Below are positions 44,491 through 52,997 of a DNA stretch of 64,000 nt, in pieces. Below the pieces are notes generated by a model. It was not told the origin of the DNA. It did not search any database and saw only the letters and a list, made by a program, of their open reading frames with translations. A program made the translations under genes and the position numbers. Origin of the DNA: Acidimicrobiaceae bacterium (GTDB lineage: Bacteria; Actinomycetota; Acidimicrobiia; Acidimicrobiales; Ilumatobacteraceae); contig JADKGZ010000004.1 of NCBI GenBank assembly GCA_016722025.1, forward strand, positions 186,001 to 250,000, given 5' to 3'. Positions within the stretch are counted from its first letter, which is position 1, and each line of letters begins with the position of its first letter.

Positions 44491-46327
44491 TCAGCGCACC
44501 TCCACCACGACGTCGCGGTCCGTGTCGCCGTCCGCGTCGCCGTCGACCGCGTCGTCGAGGTCGGCCAATGCAGCGAGCACGGCCCGGTAGCGCTCGCTCG
44601 TGGCCAGCAGTTCGTCATGAGTGCCGGTGGCCACCACCTGCCCCTCGTCGAGCAGCACCACCGTGTCTGCCAGCGCGATCGTGCCCGGGCGGTGCGCGAT
44701 CACGATGGTGGTACGGCCCTCCATCACCGTCGTCATCGCCTCGCGGATCTCGTGCTCCTTCGACGGGTCGACCGCGCTGGTGGCGTCGTCGAGCACCAGC
44801 ACCCGCGGGTCGGCCAGGATGGCGCGCGCCAGCGCCACGCGCTGCCGCTGGCCACCGCTGAGCGAGAAGCCGCGCTCGCCCAGCAACGTGGCGTAGCCCT
44901 CCGGCAGCCGCAGGATGAAGTCGTGCGCACCCGCGAGGCGAGCGGCGGCCTCCACGTCGGCGTGCGACGCGTCGGGTCGCGAGAACGCGATGTTGGCGGC
45001 GACGGTGTCGTGGAACAGGAACGTGTCCTCGAAGACGATTGCCACTGCGTGACGCAGGTCGGCAAGGGTGAGGTCGCGCACGTCGACACCGTCGATGCAG
45101 ATGGCCCCCTCGTTCACGTCGTAGAAGCGCACCAGCAGCCGGGCCACGGTCGACTTGCCGCTTCCCGTCGCGCCCACCACCGCGACCGACGCACCTGCCG
45201 GAATGCGCAGGTCGAAGTCGCGCAGCACCTGGTTGTTGCCGTCGTAACCGAAGGCGACGTGAGCGAACGAGACCTCACCGACGCGGTCGCCGTCGGGCAG
45301 CGCCACCGGAGCCACCGCATCGTGCACGGCCGGCACCGTGGACAGCACCTCGTTCACCCGCAGCAGGGCTGCCGCAGCCCGCTGACCGAAGGCCACCGTC
45401 ATGCCCAGGTTGCGCAGCGGGAAGATGAGCAGACCGATGTACTGCATGAACTCCAGCATCTCGCCGGGGGTCATCTGGCCGTTCAGCACCCGATGGCCGC
45501 CGACGGCGAGCACCGCGATGAGGCCGAGGTTGGGCAGCAGATCCAGGGCTGGCAGGAAGGCGCTGCGCACTCTCGCCGACTGCAGCGAGACGCGGCGGAT
45601 GTCGTCGGCCTCCACCCGCAGGCGAGCAGCGGTGACGCCTTCGGCGCCGAAGCCCTTGATCACCCGCACGCCGCTCACGGCCTCCTCCACCACCGTGGCC
45701 AGTTGCGCCTGTTCCGCCTGCACTGCGAGCACCGCGGGGTGGATGCGACGCGAGAAGCGAGTGGCCAGCACGTTCAGCAGCGGCAGAGGGGCCAGCGCGA
45801 TGAGCGCGAGCAGCGGCTGTTGCACGGCCAGGATGACCACGATGGTGGCCACCATCATCAGGTTGGAGGCAGTGATGGGGATCATCACCACGAAGCCCTG
45901 GATCTGCAGCAGGTCGCTGGAGGCACGGCTCATCAGCTGACCCGTCTGCGTGTGGTCGTGGTAGGCCACGTGCAGTCGCAGGATGTGAGCGAACAGCTGC
46001 TCGCGCAGCTTGGTCTCGGTGAGGCGACTTTCACGGAACGCGAACCAGCGGCGCCAGGCGGTGAAGATGCCGGCGATCACCGCGACGACGGCGATCGACA
46101 GCGACCAGAACCACAGCGAGCCGGTGCCGAGCACGGCACGGTCGACCGCAAGGCTGGTGCGCTTCGGCACACTCACCTTGCCCGCGCTCCACAGCAGGCC
46201 CACCGCCACCCCGGCGGCCAAGCCCGACGCGTTGCTCGCGCAGCATTGCGCGCAGCAGACCCCACCCACCGGCCCCTGGCGTCTGCGATGGCTGCGCCCC
46301 GGACCGTTTCCCCACGTGGCGGGACAC
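44491..46327 (-). CDS. ABC exporter, permease-ATPase fusion, first gene; frameshift near 46216
   Basis: About 610 residues of the same fusion architecture as its neighbour: membrane domain (about residues 30-320) and ATPase with Walker A GATGSGKSTVARLL, signature LSGGQRQRVALARAILADPRVLVLDDATSAVD and H-loop IAHRPGTIALAD. The H-loop reads HRPGT instead of HRLST. The N-terminal segment WGLLRAMLREQRVGL is in another frame and joins AAGVAVGLLWSAGKV if one T of CTTGG near 46216 is removed. The start given (GTG near 46327) is therefore approximate. First gene of a two-gene exporter operon. Confidence 0.86.
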
Positions 46328-46423
46328 TACGCCCGACGATCGGCAATGGCAGAGCCGAATACCGGATGCCTCGCTCGGAAATCGCTGGCGGCACCGCACA
46401 GACGTGGGTCACACTGCCAACGG

Positions 46424-46951
46424 ATGCCGACCACCGAACGACTGCTCATCGAACCGCTCGCTCACGCCCACGCCGAAGGCTTGGTGGCCGCGTTGGCCCA
46501 CGACTCGGTGGGTGCCTACACCGGTGGCCCCGAGGTGACCACCGTCGAGGCTCAGCACGAGCGCATCGACGACCTGGCCAGAGGCCCTGATCAACCCGAC
46601 GAACGGTGGCTGAACTTCGCGGTCAGCCGCCATGTCGACGGCCTGGTGCTCGGCTACGTGCAGGCAACCACCTATGCGGACTGGGCCGAAGTGGCGTACG
46701 TGTTCGGCCCGGCCACATCCGGCCATGGCTTCGCGACCGAAGCGGTGCAGTGGCTGATCGGGCACCTTCGCTCGCTGGGTGTGCACGAACTGTGGGCTGC
46801 GATCCACCCCGACAACGGGCCATCGATACGGCTGATCGAGCGAGTCGGCTTCGACGTGCAGCCGCAGCTCGGCCGGCCGGTGGCTTCCTACGACGAGGGC
46901 GACCTGGTGTTCCGCCTCGACGCAACTCGATCGGCTCCGACGCCCGGTTAG
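46424..46951 (+). CDS. GNAT-family N-acetyltransferase
   Basis: A 175-residue GNAT acetyltransferase of the RimJ/RimL type. ERLLIEPLAHAHAEGL opens the fold; YVFGPATSGHGFATEAVQWLIGHL carries the acetyl-CoA loop (Q/R-x-x-G-x-A variant GHGFA), and LWAAIHPDNGPSIRLIERVGFD is the typical NxxSxxLxExxGF segment. The acceptor is unknown. It is divergent from the ABC exporter genes and followed after nine bases by a GlsB-family gene. Confidence 0.88.
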   Translation: MPTTERLLIEPLAHAHAEGLVAALAHDSVGAYTGGPEVTTVEAQHERIDDLARGPDQPDERWLNFAVSRHVDGLVLGYVQATTYADWAEVAYVFGPATSGHGFATEAVQWLIGHLRSLGVHELWAAIHPDNGPSIRLIERVGFDVQPQLGRPVASYDEGDLVFRLDATRSAPTPG

Positions 46952-46960
46952 CGTGGCCGA

Positions 46961-47227
46961 ATGAACATCGTTGGTTGGATCGTCGTCGGCCTGCTCGCCG
47001 GCCTGTTTGCCCGCTGGATCACACGCGACGACAAGAGTGGCTGCATCTACACGGTGGCTGTCGGGGTGCTGGGTGCGCTCATCGGTGGCGCGCTGATGCA
47101 GGCGGCCGGCCACAAGGGAATCAACGACTTCGACATGCGCGCCATCCTGGTGGCGGCGCTCGGCGCCGTGCTGTTGCTGCTCGTGCTGCAGGCCCTCGGC
47201 GGCCGCGGCCGACCCCGGCGACGCTGA
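46961..47227 (+). CDS. GlsB/YeaQ/YmgE-family membrane protein
   Basis: An 88-residue small membrane protein with three hydrophobic helices. MNIVGWIVVGLLAGLFARWI, the Gly-rich VAVGVLGALIGGALM and a third helix with LLLLVLQAL are typical of the transglycosylase-associated family. These are linked to stress responses in several bacteria but have no known biochemical function. ATG 46961 follows TAGCGT by six bases, a likely leaderless promoter. Convergent with the ArsC-like gene. Confidence 0.87.
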   Translation: MNIVGWIVVGLLAGLFARWITRDDKSGCIYTVAVGVLGALIGGALMQAAGHKGINDFDMRAILVAALGAVLLLLVLQALGGRGRPRRR

Positions 47228-47258
47228 CAGCTCCGGTCGCGCGCGACGACCACGAGGC

Positions 47259-47612
47259 TCAGCTCAGCAACGCCCGCACGCGATCCTTGGGCCGGCCGAT
47301 GATGGCCCTGTGCTCGGTGACCAGCACCGGTCGTTGCAGCAACTGCTTGTGCTGCACCAGCAAGCCCACCACCTGAGCCTCCGTGACGGCATCGGCGTCG
47401 ACGAGGCCCAGCTTCTTCCACAGGCTGTCGCGGCGAACCAGGTCGGTGACCGGGTCTTCCAGCTTGGCGATGATGCTGCGCAACGTGGCGGCATCGGGTG
47501 GTGTCTTCAGGTAGAGCACGATGTCGGCGGCGACGCCGAGTTCCGCTGCAATGCTCACGGCACTGCTGGAGGAGTTTCAATTCGGGTTGTGGTAGATGGT
47601 GACGTCGGCCAT
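47259..47612 (-). CDS. ArsC-like protein with in-frame TGA at the catalytic position (candidate selenoprotein)
   Basis: Thioredoxin-fold ArsC-family reductase, 117 residues if TGA at 47577-47579 is read through. The N-terminus is MADVTIYHNPN, then TGA as codon 12, then NSSSSAVSIAAELGV and the usual VLYLKTPPDAATLRSIIAKL. Counting from ATG 47612, the TGA is residue 12 and arginines fall at 60 (DLVRRD), 94 (LLQRPV) and 107 (IIGRPK). These equal Cys12, Arg60, Arg94 and Arg107 of the R773 ArsC active site. ATG 47612 is preceded at eight bases by TACGCT, so translation should begin before the TGA. A hairpin follows the TGA (see the separate entry). Alternative: a substitution error for TGC (Cys). 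Errors elsewhere here are indels, which would not yield this codon. Confidence 0.8.
47548..47566 (-). promoter_or_regulatory. Candidate bacterial SECIS hairpin
   Basis: In the transcript, GCAGUGC (47566-47560) pairs with GCAUUGC (47554-47548): seven pairs including one G-U, around the loop CGUGA. The loop starts 17 nt after the UGA and has G at its second position. Known bacterial SECIS elements have a short stem, a small apical loop with an early G, and roughly 16-37 nt between UGA and loop, so all conditions are met. Folding is by eye. Confidence 0.6.
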
Positions 47613-47752
47613 GAGGGCGCAGCGTAGCAACGGTGCTTCCGGCATCCCTGTGACACCCCTTCCGTATGGTGCCGGCCACGGCTTCCCCCCGTTCACGACA
47701 GTTCTGCCGGCAGCGTTCCCTCTCGCGTCGGCATCCAGTCCGGAGGTTGCCC

Positions 47753-48224
47753 ATGCCTGCTCCCGAAGCCCCCGATGCCGCACCGGCCGCACCGGTCTCC
47801 GTCCGTCCCGCCCCCGTGCGCTGCGGCACCGACGCGTTGCCGCGTGCTCTTCCTCTCGGCGTCGCAGCCGCTCGAACCCGAGACACTCGCGTTCCTGCTC
47901 GACCGCAACGGTCACGGCAGCGTCATCACCGTCGTCTCCGGCACGGTCGACCCCGATTCGGTGTTGGCGGTCACCGAGTGCCTCGCACGCGCCGCAGAAG
48001 GCCTCCCCCACGCAACAGCCCTGGTGCTCGCCACCGTACGACCCACGGGGTGCGTGCTGCCGGGCGACATCGATCGCTGGTTGGAAGCCAGCGACCTCGC
48101 CGCCGCACATGGGGTCGACCTCATCGAGTGGTACATCATCGGCGCCTCCGGTGCCCAGTGCCCTCGCGACCTGTTGGGCGAGCCCGAGCGTTGGGCGATG
48201 CTGGCGCCCAACGCTCGCCCATGA
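47753..48224 (+). CDS. Conserved hypothetical protein, probable indel near 47845
   Basis: About 156 residues. From ATG 47753 the frame gives MPAPEAPDAAPAAPVSVRPAPVRCGTDAL; the body (VLFLSASQPLEPETLAFLLDRNGHGSVITVVSG... VDLIEWYIIGASGAQCPRDLLGEPERW) is one frame over. Removing one C of the CC near 47845 joins them. A shorter in-frame start exists at 47775, but its first residues are Pro/Arg-rich and unlikely. The body resembles an uncharacterised actinobacterial family ending in a conserved WY/FxIG...CP.D/EML.EP.RW pattern. No function can be given. Confidence 0.6.
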
Positions 48225-48256
48225 GCGCCTCAACGTCGTTCGGCGCTGGCCGGGGC

Positions 48257-48509
48257 TCAGCCGCAACCCCGCGGCACGCAGGCGTCGCACCAGCTCACGG
48301 CTGGGTGTGGGCCCCGCACCCAGCGTCACCATCGCGTCGTAGTACTCCTGCGGCACGTCGTAGTGGTCGCCATGAAAGCCGCGAGGCGGTATGCCTGCAG
48401 CCGCGGCGAAGGCATGCAGTTCCTCCAGGGTGTCGTCGCTCACCAGGTGCGCCCACAGCCGCTCCTTGAACCACCACCGGGGTTCGTCGATCAGCACCGT
48501 CACGGCCAC
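48257..48509 (-). CDS. DUF4031 protein, frame corrected near its 3' end
   Basis: A DUF4031 protein of about 83 residues: VTVLIDEPRWWFKERLWAHLVSD, then ELHAFAAAAGIPPRGFHGDHYDVPQEYYDAM and SRELVRRLRAAGLR, where family members normally end. As read, the frame continues for over 200 more residues antisense to the neighbouring gene. Removing one G of GCGGC at about 48260-48262 gives a stop at 48257 right after AAGLR. GTG 48509 is 13 bases from the divergent HD-protein start. Function unknown; the His/Asp pattern could bind metal. Confidence 0.75.
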
Positions 48510-48522
48510 ATACGATCACACC

Positions 48523-49161
48523 ATGAGCGCGCCGGAGGTGGAACTGCGCGCCGCGTGGCGTCAACTGGTCGGCAACGCCAACGAGCCCCGCCTCGATCAG
48601 CTGCTCGATCAGCTGCTCGCCAGCCACCGCGAGGAGCACCGCCACTACCACACGGCCACGCACGTGATGTGGGTGCTACGGCACATCGCCCACATGTTGG
48701 CGGCCGGTGAGCAGGCAACAGATGCGGCAGCGATCCGGCTGGCCGCGCTGTACCACGACGCCGTCTACGACCCGTCTGCGACCGACAACGAGGCACGCAG
48801 CGCCCAGCTGGCGGGCGAGGCCGGCGCGGCGCTGGGTTGGCCGGCCGCCCGCAGGGAGGTGGTGCAGCGGTTGGTGGAGGCGACCGCTGCACATCAGCCA
48901 CGCGACCGCGACGAGGCCGTCTTGATCGACGCGGATCTGGCCATCCTCGGTGCATCGCCCAACGACTACGCCGCGTACGTGCGCGGCGTGCGAGCCGAGT
49001 ACGCCCACGTTCCCGAGTCGGCGTGGCGAACGGGCCGGGCCGCGGTGCTGCGCGGGTTCCTCGCCCGCCCGCAGCTGTTCACCACGGCATGCATGCGCGA
49101 CGCTCGTGAGGCACGAGCACGCGCCAACATCGCCGCCGAGTTGGCTCAGCTCGGCGCCTGA
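48523..49161 (+). CDS. HD-domain metal-dependent phosphohydrolase-like protein
   Basis: A 212-residue helical protein. YHTATHVMWVL supplies an early His pair and LAALYHDAVYDP the HD motif; LIDADLAILGA later gives the final Asp. This is the pattern of the small HD-superfamily hydrolases annotated in actinobacteria as predicted metal-dependent phosphohydrolases. Substrates are probably nucleotides, but this is unproven. ATG 48523 stands six bases after TACGAT (leaderless). Divergent from the DUF4031 gene. Confidence 0.87.
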   Translation: MSAPEVELRAAWRQLVGNANEPRLDQLLDQLLASHREEHRHYHTATHVMWVLRHIAHMLAAGEQATDAAAIRLAALYHDAVYDPSATDNEARSAQLAGEAGAALGWPAARREVVQRLVEATAAHQPRDRDEAVLIDADLAILGASPNDYAAYVRGVRAEYAHVPESAWRTGRAAVLRGFLARPQLFTTACMRDAREARARANIAAELAQLGA

Positions 49162-49184
49162 CCGCTCAGCTGGGCGAGCGGCGG

Positions 49185-49406
49185 TCAGTGTGCGCAGGCG
49201 CAGCCGCCGCCGCAGCCGCCGGCGGGCTTTGCCGCTGCCGCCGGTGCCGGCGAGCCGGCCGCGCCGACGCTGGCGAACACCGACAGCAGGCGCACCGCAC
49301 CCTCGTGGCCGTGCGGGCACGTGGCAGGGTCGCTGGATTCACTCATCGGGCGGCGCACCTCGAAGGTGTCGTCGCAGGTGCGGCAGCGGAACTCGTAGAG
49401 CGGCAT
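49185..49406 (-). CDS. FmdB-family zinc-ribbon protein
   Basis: A 73-residue FmdB/regulatory zinc-ribbon protein. MPLYEFRCRTCDDTFEVRRPM has the first CxxC; the second knuckle is ATCPHGHEG, with His where the second Cys usually is. The tail is Gly/Cys/His-rich (GGCGGGCACAH) and may bind another metal. ATG 49406 follows TACCAT by seven bases. Role unknown; members are small zinc proteins of uncertain regulatory function. Confidence 0.86.
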   Translation of the reverse strand: MPLYEFRCRTCDDTFEVRRPMSESSDPATCPHGHEGAVRLLSVFASVGAAGSPAPAAAAKPAGGCGGGCACAH

Positions 49407-49446
49407 CGGCCCCATGGTAACCAGTCGCTGTGCTTGACTGTCACCC

Positions 49447-49734
49447 GTGAGCCGCACTGCCCCGATGACCGTCGAGACCATCCCCGACACCGAAGAGGTG
49501 CTGCAGACCGGTGAGCCGCTCTCGGCGCACATCGTGAAGACCGAGCCTGGCGAAACCGCGGCGGCAAAGGTGCTGGAGGCACGCATCTACGGCACCCCGT
49601 TGGAAGCGCTCTGCGGCCACGTGTGGGTGCCGTCGCGCGATCCCAAGCAGCTGCCGGTGTGCGAGAAGTGCAAGGGCATCTACGACATGTACAAGGCGTT
49701 CAACGACGGCTTGCGCGACCAACCCGACGAGTGA
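49447..49734 (+). CDS. DUF3039 protein
   Basis: A 95-residue actinobacterial DUF3039 protein. EALCGHVWVPSRDPKQLPVCEKCKGIYDMYK provides the conserved metal-binding CGH...CxxC pattern, and SAHIVKTEPGETAAAKVLEARIYG the N-terminal conserved block. Function is unknown, but the four ligands suggest a zinc site. GTG 49447 is used as start. Its TGA overlaps the GTG of the Nudix gene by four bases. Confidence 0.88.
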   Translation: MSRTAPMTVETIPDTEEVLQTGEPLSAHIVKTEPGETAAAKVLEARIYGTPLEALCGHVWVPSRDPKQLPVCEKCKGIYDMYKAFNDGLRDQPDE

Positions 49735-50266
49735 CCACACCTGTCGTGCCTGAACCTGTCGTACCTGAACCTGTCGTACCTGAACCCGGCAGCGAGTTGC
49801 GCATTCGCGAGGCCGTTCGAGCCTTGGTGATCGACCCCGACGATCGCGTGCTGCTGGTTCGCTTCGAGTTCCCCAACACCGGCACGCACTGGGCCACGCC
49901 AGGTGGCGGCGTCGAGCCTGGCGAGACCGACCATCAGGCGCTGCGCCGCGAGCTCGAGGAAGAGCTGGGGCTCGGAGGTGTGACGATCGGCCCGCAGATC
50001 TGGACCCGATTGCACATCATTCCGTTCATCAGCGGGCACCACGACGGTCAGCGCGAGCGCATCTACCTGGTGCGCACGGCAGCGTTCGACCACAGCCGCG
50101 CCTGTCGTGGGAGGCGCTCAACGCAGAGTACGTGTTCGAGCTGCGGTGGTGGCGAGCCGACGAGCTCGAGGCGTCGCTACCGATGGTGCCCGCCAGGTTC
50201 ATCGAGCACTTCACCGCACTCCGCCGCCACGGCCCACCGAAACAACCCATCGACGTGGGCATCTGA
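49731..50266 (+). CDS. Nudix hydrolase, frameshift near 50095
   Basis: About 178 residues. After a repetitive Pro-Val-Pro-Glu N-terminus, the Nudix domain has VRALVIDPDDRVLLVRFEF and the Nudix box GGGVEPGETDHQALRRELEEELGL (G-x5-E-x7-R-E-x2-E-E). The frame breaks after AAFDHS; adding one C to AGCCG near 50095 gives PRLSWEALNAEYVFELRWWRADELE and the stop at 50266. These enzymes hydrolyse nucleoside diphosphate derivatives. GTG overlaps the DUF3039 stop, so the genes are coupled. Confidence 0.87.
49740..49784 (+). repeat. 15-bp tandem repeat in the Nudix N-terminus, three units
   Basis: CCTGTCGTGCCTGAA followed by two copies of CCTGTCGTACCTGAA (49740-49754, 49755-49769, 49770-49784) encode PVVPE three times. 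The units differ at one base, so expansion is recent. They precede the conserved Nudix fold. Confidence 0.92.
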
Positions 50267-50285
50267 GGGAATAGCGTCTCCGCTC

Positions 50286-50945
50286 ATGCCCAGTGCTGCC
50301 ACCATTGCTGCGTTCGCTGCGGCGTCGCTCCTGCTCCTACTCATCCCCGGGCCGGCGGTGCTGTACATCGTCAACCGCAGTGTCAGCGACGGGCAGCAGG
50401 CAGGCCTGGCAGCGGTGGCCGGGCTGAGTCTGGGCAACCTGGTGCATGCGCTCGCTGCCGCGGTGGGTCTGTCGGCCGTGCTGGCCACTTCGGCGGCGGC
50501 CTTCAACACCGTGAAGTGGCTGGGCGCCGGCTACCTGATCTACGTGGGAGTGCGCACGCTGATGCGACCGGCGGCCGCAATCGACCCCGACCAGCCCGGC
50601 GTCAGCGCGAGGCGTTCGTTCACGCAAGGCGTCGTGGTCAACGTGCTCAACCCGAAGGTGGCGCTGTTCTTCCTGTCGTTCCTGCCGCAGTTCATCCGGC
50701 CCGACGACGGCCGCCCCGGCCTGCAGGCGCTCGTGCTCGGCCTCGTGTTCGTGGGCATCGGGTTCTGTACCGATGGCACCTACTCGCTCGTGGCCAGCAA
50801 GCTGCGCACCGTGCTGTTGCGCGGCAAGGCCTTGCCGTTCGTGCAGCGGTGGGTTGCCGGCACCGTGTTCATCGGCCTCGGAGTGGTCGCCGCCACGGCA
50901 TCGGCCACGCACGCCAAGGCCGCCGTGCCGGCACACAAGGGCTGA
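50286..50945 (+). CDS. LysE/RhtB-family exporter
   Basis: A 219-residue LysE-family membrane protein with about six helices. LLLLIPGPAVLYIVNRSVSDGQQAGLAAVAGLSLGN is the conserved first helix and loop, NTVKWLGAGYLIYVGVRTL the third, and VNVLNPKVALFFLSFLPQFI the central signature. It exports amino acids or related compounds. ATG 50286 follows TAGCGT by eight bases (leaderless). Genes for a two-domain conserved protein, a PfkB kinase and a GNAT follow on the same strand with short gaps. Confidence 0.92.
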   Translation: MPSAATIAAFAAASLLLLLIPGPAVLYIVNRSVSDGQQAGLAAVAGLSLGNLVHALAAAVGLSAVLATSAAAFNTVKWLGAGYLIYVGVRTLMRPAAAIDPDQPGVSARRSFTQGVVVNVLNPKVALFFLSFLPQFIRPDDGRPGLQALVLGLVFVGIGFCTDGTYSLVASKLRTVLLRGKALPFVQRWVAGTVFIGLGVVAATASATHAKAAVPAHKG

Positions 50946-50948
50946 GCC

Positions 50949-51527
50949 GTGCTGTTCAGCGCGTCCGCGTGGCCCGGGCTCGCGGATGGGTCCATCACCG
51001 TCACGTTCCGCACGTGGGCAAAGCCGCAAGCGAAGGTGGGCGGTCGCTACCGGGTGGCGGGCATGCTGCTCGAGGCCACCGACGTGCGCCAGGTGCCGGC
51101 CGGTTCGCTCACCGACGACGACGCTGTCGCTGCCGGGGAGGCGAACCGAGCAGCGCTCCTCGCGCGGCTGCGCCACCCACGACCCGACACTGCGGTGTGG
51201 CGCGTCGGCCTGCGCTACGTCGGCATCGACGACCGCATCGAACGTCGGGCGGTCGACACGCTCACCGACGACGACATCGCTGCGTTGCGCTCGCGGCTCG
51301 AGCGACTCGATCGCGGTGCCGGTGGGCCGTGGACGCGCACCACCCTGCAACTGATCGAGAAGTACCCCGGCGTCGTCAGCACTGCGCTCGCACGGCACAC
51401 CGGGCAGGAACGCCCCGACTTCAAGATCAACGTGCGCAAGTTGAAGGAGATGGGCCTCACCGAGAGCCTGCAGGTCGGCTACCAGCTCTCGCCTCGCGGT
51501 CAGGCCCTGTTGCGGGCGATCAGGTAG
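50949..51527 (+). CDS. Conserved protein: ASCH/PUA-like domain plus winged-helix-like domain
   Basis: A 192-residue actinobacterial protein. The N-terminal half (ITVTFRTWAKPQAKVGGRYRVAGMLLEATDV) has the look of an ASCH/PUA-like RNA-binding fold. The C-terminal half (TLQLIEKYPGVVSTALARHTGQERPDFKINVRKLKEMGLTESL and YQLSPRGQALL) reads as a winged helix with a recognition helix at VRKLKEMGL. A nucleic-acid-binding regulator is therefore plausible; targets are unknown. GTG start, three bases after the LysE stop. Confidence 0.75.
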   Translation: MLFSASAWPGLADGSITVTFRTWAKPQAKVGGRYRVAGMLLEATDVRQVPAGSLTDDDAVAAGEANRAALLARLRHPRPDTAVWRVGLRYVGIDDRIERRAVDTLTDDDIAALRSRLERLDRGAGGPWTRTTLQLIEKYPGVVSTALARHTGQERPDFKINVRKLKEMGLTESLQVGYQLSPRGQALLRAIR

Positions 51528-51544
51528 CTGTTACGGTGCCCGCC

Positions 51545-52504
51545 GTGCCCGATGTCGTGAGCCAACCGGGGCCGCAGCCCATGTGCGTCATCGGCGACTT
51601 CGCCTGGGACGTGCTCATCCGCACCAACAGCGAGCTGCTGCGAGGTGGCGATACGTTCGGCGAGGTGATGCTCACCCCCGGCGGCAGTGCCGCGAACGTG
51701 GCGGTGTGGGCCAGCCGCGCGGGCATGCCGACACGCTTCATCGGCAAGATCGGTCGCGACCGCTTCGGTCAGCTGGCGCAGGAGGATCTCGAGCGCGAGC
51801 ACGTCGACGCCCACTTCGTGGAAACGGAAGCACACCTCACCGGGTCGGTGGCGGTGTTCGTCGATCACACCGGCGAGCGTTCGATGGTGTCGGGCCACGG
51901 CGCCGACTTCTACCTGCTTCCCCAAGAGCTACCACGCGACATCATCCGCTCCTCTCGGCACCTGCACCTCACGGCCTGGTCGTTCTTCATCGATCCTCCT
52001 CGTGCCGCCGTACGCGAAGCGGCTCACCTGGCGCAGGCCGCCGGCGCGACGCTGTCCTTCGATCCCGGTTCGTTCCAGATGATCGGCGAGATGGGCGTGG
52101 CGCACTTCCTGTCGGTCACTCAAGATCTGGGCATCGACATCCTGCTGCCCAACAAGGAGGAAGGCAGCATGCTCACCGGTGGGCTCACCGAGCCGGAGGA
52201 GATCGCCGCAGCGCTGGCACACCTGTATCCCAAGGCGCTGATCATGCTGAAGCTCGACGCCGACGGCGCCCTCGTGTGGGAGGCCGGCCGCGGCACGCAC
52301 ATCCCCGCCGGCAGCAACAACCTCGTCGATGCCACCGGTGCGGGCGACTCGTTCGCCGGCGGCTTCCTCTCCCACTACCTCGAGCACGGCGATGCGGTTG
52401 CTGCGGCACGGTTCGCCACCACGATCTCGGCGTGGGTGATCGAACACCTCGGCGCGCGGCCGGAGCCCGACGCCAAGCTGCGCGCCGCGCTCCGCCGCGT
52501 GTAG
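51545..52504 (+). CDS. PfkB-family carbohydrate/nucleoside kinase
   Basis: A 319-residue ribokinase-family protein. CVIGDFAWDVLIRTN begins the fold, GGSAANVAVWASRAGMPTRFIGKIGRDRFG is PfkB signature 1 with the substrate-binding Gly/Asn, and NLVDATGAGDSFAGGFL is signature 2 with the catalytic Asp. It phosphorylates a sugar, adenosine or similar compound; the substrate cannot be read. GTG 51545 is seven bases after TACGGT, so it has its own promoter although it follows the preceding gene by 17 bases. Confidence 0.92.
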   Translation: MPDVVSQPGPQPMCVIGDFAWDVLIRTNSELLRGGDTFGEVMLTPGGSAANVAVWASRAGMPTRFIGKIGRDRFGQLAQEDLEREHVDAHFVETEAHLTGSVAVFVDHTGERSMVSGHGADFYLLPQELPRDIIRSSRHLHLTAWSFFIDPPRAAVREAAHLAQAAGATLSFDPGSFQMIGEMGVAHFLSVTQDLGIDILLPNKEEGSMLTGGLTEPEEIAAALAHLYPKALIMLKLDADGALVWEAGRGTHIPAGSNNLVDATGAGDSFAGGFLSHYLEHGDAVAAARFATTISAWVIEHLGARPEPDAKLRAALRRV

Positions 52505-52507
52505 CCG

Positions 52508-52996
52508 ATGCCGACCGAACGAACCCGCAGCGAGTACCGCCTCGCGTTGGTGGTCGAACCCGCCGCCGCGTCTTTCGGCGCGTTGACTGTCCGATTGATC
52601 GAACGCGGTGATCGGGTCGCCGCCGCCCAGCTGCTGCTGTCCGCATACCGCGGAACGATCGACGACGAGGGCGAGGACGACGAAGCGGCCCTCGACGCGA
52701 TCGACCACTACTTCACACACATCATCTGGCCGAGCTCCTTCGTGGTCCTCGACGGCATGCAGTTGGTCGCCATGTCGTTGGTCGTCATCGTCGATGAGCA
52801 TCACTACATCGACCCGGTCGCCACCGCCTCGTCGCACAAGGGCCGCGGCATCGGGCGAGCGGCCGTCACCGAATCGCTGCGCTCGCTCGCCTCGACAGGT
52901 GTCGTCGACGTGGGCGCGACGATCACCGACGGCAACACAGCCTCCGAGCGGCTGTTCGCCGGCCTCGGCTTCGCACGTGTCGGCGAGTGGGTCTGA
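52508..52996 (+). CDS. GNAT-family N-acetyltransferase
   Basis: A 162-residue GNAT. LIERGDRVAAAQLLLSAYRGTIDDEGEDD opens the domain, ATASSHKGRGIGRAAVTESLRSL is the acetyl-CoA loop (K-G-R-G-I-G), and ITDGNTASERLFAGLGFARVG the C-terminal segment. This form, with an acidic loop and PSSFVVLDG, is found in actinobacteria next to kinases and hydrolases. Acceptor unknown. It starts three bases after the PfkB stop and is probably co-transcribed. Confidence 0.85.
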   Translation: MPTERTRSEYRLALVVEPAAASFGALTVRLIERGDRVAAAQLLLSAYRGTIDDEGEDDEAALDAIDHYFTHIIWPSSFVVLDGMQLVAMSLVVIVDEHHYIDPVATASSHKGRGIGRAAVTESLRSLASTGVVDVGATITDGNTASERLFAGLGFARVGEWV

Positions 52997-52997
52997 T

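Noticed and set aside
42373..46590. A continuous 1,405-codon open frame on the plus strand
   Set aside because: It runs antisense to two clear ABC exporter genes and is low-complexity His/Arg/Glu sequence produced by the codon bias of the opposite strand.
47577..47579. Treating the TGA as an ordinary stop with a GTG start at 47558 downstream
   Set aside because: That start lacks the first strand and the catalytic position of the ArsC fold, and the -10 box stands before ATG 47612.
48257..48509. A 310-residue DUF4031 protein reaching to 47577
   Set aside because: Family members end at RRLRAAGLR; the extension is antisense to another gene and arises from one extra G.
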